Shown: one piece after another, positions 5,975-8,238 of the stretch
Numbering within the stretch: the stretch's first letter is position 1
Layout of the letters: each line of letters starts with the position of its first letter
Assembly: GCA_014846205.1 (NCBI GenBank)
Contig: RKAY01000143.1
Location: forward strand, 1 to 8,238
Direction: 5' to 3'
Length of the DNA stretch: 8,238 nucleotides
From: Collinsella aerofaciens
Lineage (GTDB): Bacteria; Actinomycetota; Coriobacteriia; Coriobacteriales; Coriobacteriaceae
Notes under the pieces: generated by a model
The model's database searches: none
What the model was told of the DNA's origin: nothing
What the model saw: the letters and a program-made list of their open reading frames with translations, nothing else
Program-made: the position numbers and the translations under genes

Positions 5975-5979
5975 CACCA

Positions 5980-7200
5980 GTGGGTAACCACTTCCGTACC
6001 TCCGGTGCGGGCGATGACACCCCCAAGACGCAGCCGAGCGTCGCGGGCAACCGTTTCGCCACTCCGGATTCAGAGGGTCAGCTGTTTAGCCCGATCCCCC
6101 CGCAGCCGGCAGATCAGGCACAGCCGGCATCAGATCCCTTTGCCTACAACCCCACCAACGATGTCGCGCTTTCCGCTGCGGCGGGCTTTGAGTCCGTCCA
6201 GACGGTGACTGCCCGAGTGGCTCAGCCTCAGGCGAGCGCTGTCGCGCCGCAGCCTACCGTGGCCGGCATTCCCGACCCCATGGCTCCTGCGACCCCCGCG
6301 CCGCAGCCCGCGCAGTCCGGTCTTTTTGCCGGCATCCCCGATCCCACGCAGCCCGCTGCTCCGGTGGTCGAGCGCGACCAGGCCGCCGAGGTCGCAAGCC
6401 TCGATAACGCGCTCAACAACCCCGACTTCACGTCGGTCTTTGCGCCTATCGACCCGCAGGCCAGCCGCAAGAAGATGGCCAAGCAGGCCGGTGTCGAGCC
6501 CGTCATCCTCATGGAGCACGTCACCAAGATCTACCCGGCGCAGCCCAACAAGCCCGCGCTCGATGACATCAACATCGAGATCTATCCGGGCGAGTTCGTC
6601 TTTTTGGTCGGTCACTCCGGTTCGGGTAAGACCACGCTGCTGTCGACGCTCAACCGCGACGTCAAGCCCACGAGCGGTCGCATTTTGGTCGCCGGCCAGG
6701 ACCTCATGAAGATCAAGAACCGCAAGGTTCCGTTCCTGCGTCGTCAGATTGGCGCCGTGTTCCAGGACTTTAAGCTTCTGCCTCAAAAGTCTGCCTACGA
6801 AAACGTGGCGTTTGCCCTGCAGTGCATCGGCAAGCCCAAGGGTGTCATTCGCAGCCAGGTTCCCGAGGTGCTGCGTCTGGTCGGCCTGGCCGATCAGATG
6901 GACTCGCTGCCCGATCAGCTTTCCGGTGGCGAGCAGCAGCGCGTTGCCGTTGCCCGCGCCATGGTCAACCGCCCGCCGCTGCTGATCTGCGACGAGCCCA
7001 CAGGCAACCTCGACCCGGCGATTTCGCTGGGCATCATGAAGCTGCTCGAGCGCATTAACCGCACCGGTACCACCGTGATCGTCGCTACGCACGACCGCGA
7101 GATGGTCGATAGCATGCACCGTCGCGTGATCGCCCTCGAGGGCGGCCACGTAATCCGCGACCAGGAGAGGGGAGGTTACGGCAACTATGGCACCAACTAA
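5980..7200 (+). CDS. ftsE: Cell division ATP-binding protein FtsE with a long N-terminal extension
   Basis: FtsE is the cytoplasmic ATPase of the FtsEX complex, which uses ATP hydrolysis to drive a shape change in FtsX that switches on peptidoglycan hydrolases. The product is 406 residues; FtsE is usually about 220-230. Residues 1-174 are rich in Pro, Ala and Gln, probably disordered, with a repeated AGIPDP motif at 95-100 and 117-122. The ABC domain starts near residue 175 (VILMEHVTKIYP). It has Walker A GHSGSGKTT at 211-219, a Q-loop in AVFQDFKLLP, signature LSGGEQQ at 314-320, Walker B LLICDEPTGNLD from 334 with catalytic Glu339, and the H-loop His371 in ATHD. All catalytic residues are intact. 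The GTG start has a strong ribosome binding site. The end overlaps ftsX by 14 bases. The role of the extension is unknown. Confidence 0.95.
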   Translation: MGNHFRTSGAGDDTPKTQPSVAGNRFATPDSEGQLFSPIPPQPADQAQPASDPFAYNPTNDVALSAAAGFESVQTVTARVAQPQASAVAPQPTVAGIPDPMAPATPAPQPAQSGLFAGIPDPTQPAAPVVERDQAAEVASLDNALNNPDFTSVFAPIDPQASRKKMAKQAGVEPVILMEHVTKIYPAQPNKPALDDINIEIYPGEFVFLVGHSGSGKTTLLSTLNRDVKPTSGRILVAGQDLMKIKNRKVPFLRRQIGAVFQDFKLLPQKSAYENVAFALQCIGKPKGVIRSQVPEVLRLVGLADQMDSLPDQLSGGEQQRVAVARAMVNRPPLLICDEPTGNLDPAISLGIMKLLERINRTGTTVIVATHDREMVDSMHRRVIALEGGHVIRDQERGGYGNYGTN

Positions 7201-8107
7201 CGTGGGCTACTCGCTCAAAGAGGCAATGAGCCACTTCTTCCGTAACTGGACCACCTCGCTCGGCGCCGTCATCACGATCTTCCTTTCGCTGTTTATCATC
7301 GGCCTGTTCATCATGGGCTCCGCGATGCTGAACTCCGTGATCGGCACCGTCGAGGATCAGGTTGTCATCAACGCCTTTATTAGCGATGACGCCGATCAGG
7401 CAGACGTTCAGGCCTTTGAGGCCGAGCTCAAGACGTGGAGCAATGTGAAGTCCGTGACCTATAAGGACAAGGACGACGCGCTGGCCGAGTACACGAGCAA
7501 GATGTCGGGTAACGCCGACGCCACCATGAGCGCGCTCGACGGCCAGAACCCGCTGCCGGCCTCGTTTGCAATCGAGATGGATGACCCGTCTCAGGTCGAG
7601 AGCACGGCAAAGAAGCTCAAGAAGAACGCCGACTTCCAGAAGATCGCGGACGACGGCGACGTCAACGCGAGCGTGCTGTACGGCCAGGAGGAAGTAAGCC
7701 GCCTGTTCCAGGTGACGAACTATATCCGCATCGCCGCTGTGGTGCTCGTTGGCCTGCTTACCTTTATCGCGTTCATCTTTATCAATAACACGATTCGCCT
7801 GTCCATTACGGCGCGTCGCCGTGAGATTGCGATCATGCGCCTGGTGGGCGCCAGCAACGGCTTTATTCGCGGGCCGTTCATTACCGAGGGCGTGCTGCAG
7901 GCCATCCTGGGCTCGCTGCTTTCCATCGGCGCGCTGGAGCTGCTGCGCAACCTTATGGTTCCGCGTCTGCAGGAGAGTATCGGCTGGATGTCGTTTGCCC
8001 TGCCGATGCAGTACTACCTGGTGACCTACGCCGCGCTGATTCTGGTCGGCGTCATTATCGGTCTCTTTGGTTCCGCCATCGCCATGCGGCGCTATCTGCG
8101 CGTGTAG
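7187..8107 (+). CDS. ftsX: Cell division protein FtsX (membrane subunit of FtsEX)
   Basis: FtsX is the membrane partner of FtsE; its outer domain binds and activates cell-wall hydrolases or their adaptors. The 306 residues are normal for Gram-positive FtsX. The layout is as expected: a short cytoplasmic start (NVGYSLKEAMSHFFRNW), membrane helix 1 at about 24-48, an extracellular domain at about 50-178 that includes NPLPASFAIEM, then helices 2 to 4 at about 180-200, 232-256 and 277-299. Between helices 2 and 3, RRREIAIMRLVGASNGFIRGPF (210-231) is the conserved cytoplasmic coupling region that touches FtsE. The ATG lies inside the end of ftsE, with AGGGGAGG (7168-7175) 11 bases upstream, so the two are translationally coupled. 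It ends in TAG and is followed by a strong terminator. Confidence 0.96.
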   Translation: MAPTNVGYSLKEAMSHFFRNWTTSLGAVITIFLSLFIIGLFIMGSAMLNSVIGTVEDQVVINAFISDDADQADVQAFEAELKTWSNVKSVTYKDKDDALAEYTSKMSGNADATMSALDGQNPLPASFAIEMDDPSQVESTAKKLKKNADFQKIADDGDVNASVLYGQEEVSRLFQVTNYIRIAAVVLVGLLTFIAFIFINNTIRLSITARRREIAIMRLVGASNGFIRGPFITEGVLQAILGSLLSIGALELLRNLMVPRLQESIGWMSFALPMQYYLVTYAALILVGVIIGLFGSAIAMRRYLRV

Positions 8108-8132
8108 GCATGTTTGGAATTCGTTCCTTCCA

Positions 8133-8166
8133 ACGGGTCGTCTCTTTTGGGGCGGCCCGTTTTTTT
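8133..8166 (+). terminator. Rho-independent terminator after ftsX
   Basis: ACGGGTCGTC (8133-8142) pairs with GGCGGCCCGT (8151-8160), ten pairs including two T-G, around an 8-base loop. A run of seven T (8160-8166) follows directly. It lies 25 bases after the ftsX stop and ends the ftsEX transcript, implying a two-gene operon. Confidence 0.9.
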
Positions 8167-8178
8167 GATCCCTAGGGG

Positions 8179-8238
8179 ACGGCAGGATTGCGGATCATCG
8201 TGGCGCTGGTCCATCTATGTGATCCGCAATCCTGCCGT
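8179..8238. repeat. 19-bp perfect inverted repeat running to the window end
   Basis: Bases 8179-8197 (ACGGCAGGATTGCGGATCA) and 8220-8238 are exact reverse complements around a 22-base loop. The arms reach the last base given, so the repeat may be longer. There is no T-run inside the window, and the ftsX terminator already lies 12 bases upstream, so a second terminator is not needed. It resembles the intergenic palindromes upstream of ftsE in design but not in sequence. Confidence 0.88.

Larger units (their letters stand above)
5495..5979. other. 485-base divergent intergenic region with palindromes, no gene
   Basis: The region lies between the starts of two divergent genes and must hold both promoters. 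I see a 10-bp palindrome GTTGCGCAAC (5560-5569), a 69-base inverted repeat (5585-5653), a small hairpin GACGCT/AGCGTC (5723-5743), a 127-base hairpin (5751-5877) and an extended -10 box for ftsE (5926-5934). The phrase CAGGGCTTTTA recurs at 5610-5620 and 5674-5684. No convincing minus-strand promoter for the zinc-ribbon gene could be picked out. Short reading frames here arise from the palindrome and look non-coding. Confidence 0.7.

Noticed and set aside
5681..5977. Minus-strand frame of 98 codons and a plus-strand frame at 5759-5956
   Set aside because: Both read through the 127-base hairpin and give near-identical peptides because of its symmetry. No ribosome binding site or family resemblance was seen; they are probably spurious.
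1098..8107. Reassignment of TGA to an amino acid
   Set aside because: RF2 is present with an intact GGQ, and all genes reach family-normal lengths under the standard code with no need for TGA read-through. Lack of TGA stops in seven genes is not evidence of reassignment.
1..8238. tRNA, rRNA, CRISPR array, transposase, defence or toxin-antitoxin genes
   Set aside because: No matching sequence pattern was seen on either strand; all larger open stretches are explained by the seven genes listed.

Overview
The window looks like part of a high-GC Gram-positive genome of the Coriobacteriia, most like the gut genus Collinsella. The reasons are the high GC of most genes, the codon use, and the combination of a bacterial RF2, a two-subunit transketolase, a zinc-ribbon membrane-anchored protein and ftsEX. 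This is judged from sequence resemblance only; no search was run.

Layout. Bases 1-1100 (+): prfB (release factor 2), cut at its 5' end. Bases 1242-2132 (+): a YitT-family membrane protein, behind its own short leader that contains a strong terminator-like hairpin. Bases 2341-4114 (+): the two halves of a split transketolase, one base apart. Bases 4226-5494 (-): a zinc-ribbon, single-pass membrane protein, convergent with the transketolase pair and separated from it by a bidirectional terminator. Bases 5495-5979: a divergent intergenic region dominated by two large palindromes. Bases 5980-8107 (+): ftsE and ftsX, overlapping by 14 bases, followed by a strong terminator. Bases 8179-8238: another perfect inverted repeat, running to the last base of the window.

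How the genes work together. FtsE and FtsX form one membrane machine that couples ATP hydrolysis in the cytoplasm to activation of cell-wall hydrolases outside. The transketolase halves form one enzyme of the non-oxidative pentose phosphate pathway. prfB often lies close upstream of ftsEX in Gram-positive bacteria; here about 4.9 kb of unrelated genes and repeats lie between them.

Points most worth a second look: (1) the RF2 stop-codon recognition tripeptide reads SPT rather than the classical SPF, and none of the seven genes here ends in TGA; (2) FtsE carries about 170 extra proline/alanine-rich N-terminal residues; (3) a 127-base, almost fully self-complementary hairpin, plus two other long palindromes, flank the ftsEX operon; (4) the C-terminal domain of the zinc-ribbon protein has a clearly lower GC content than the rest of its gene. 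I do not see an obvious new multi-gene system such as a defence island or a biosynthetic cluster.
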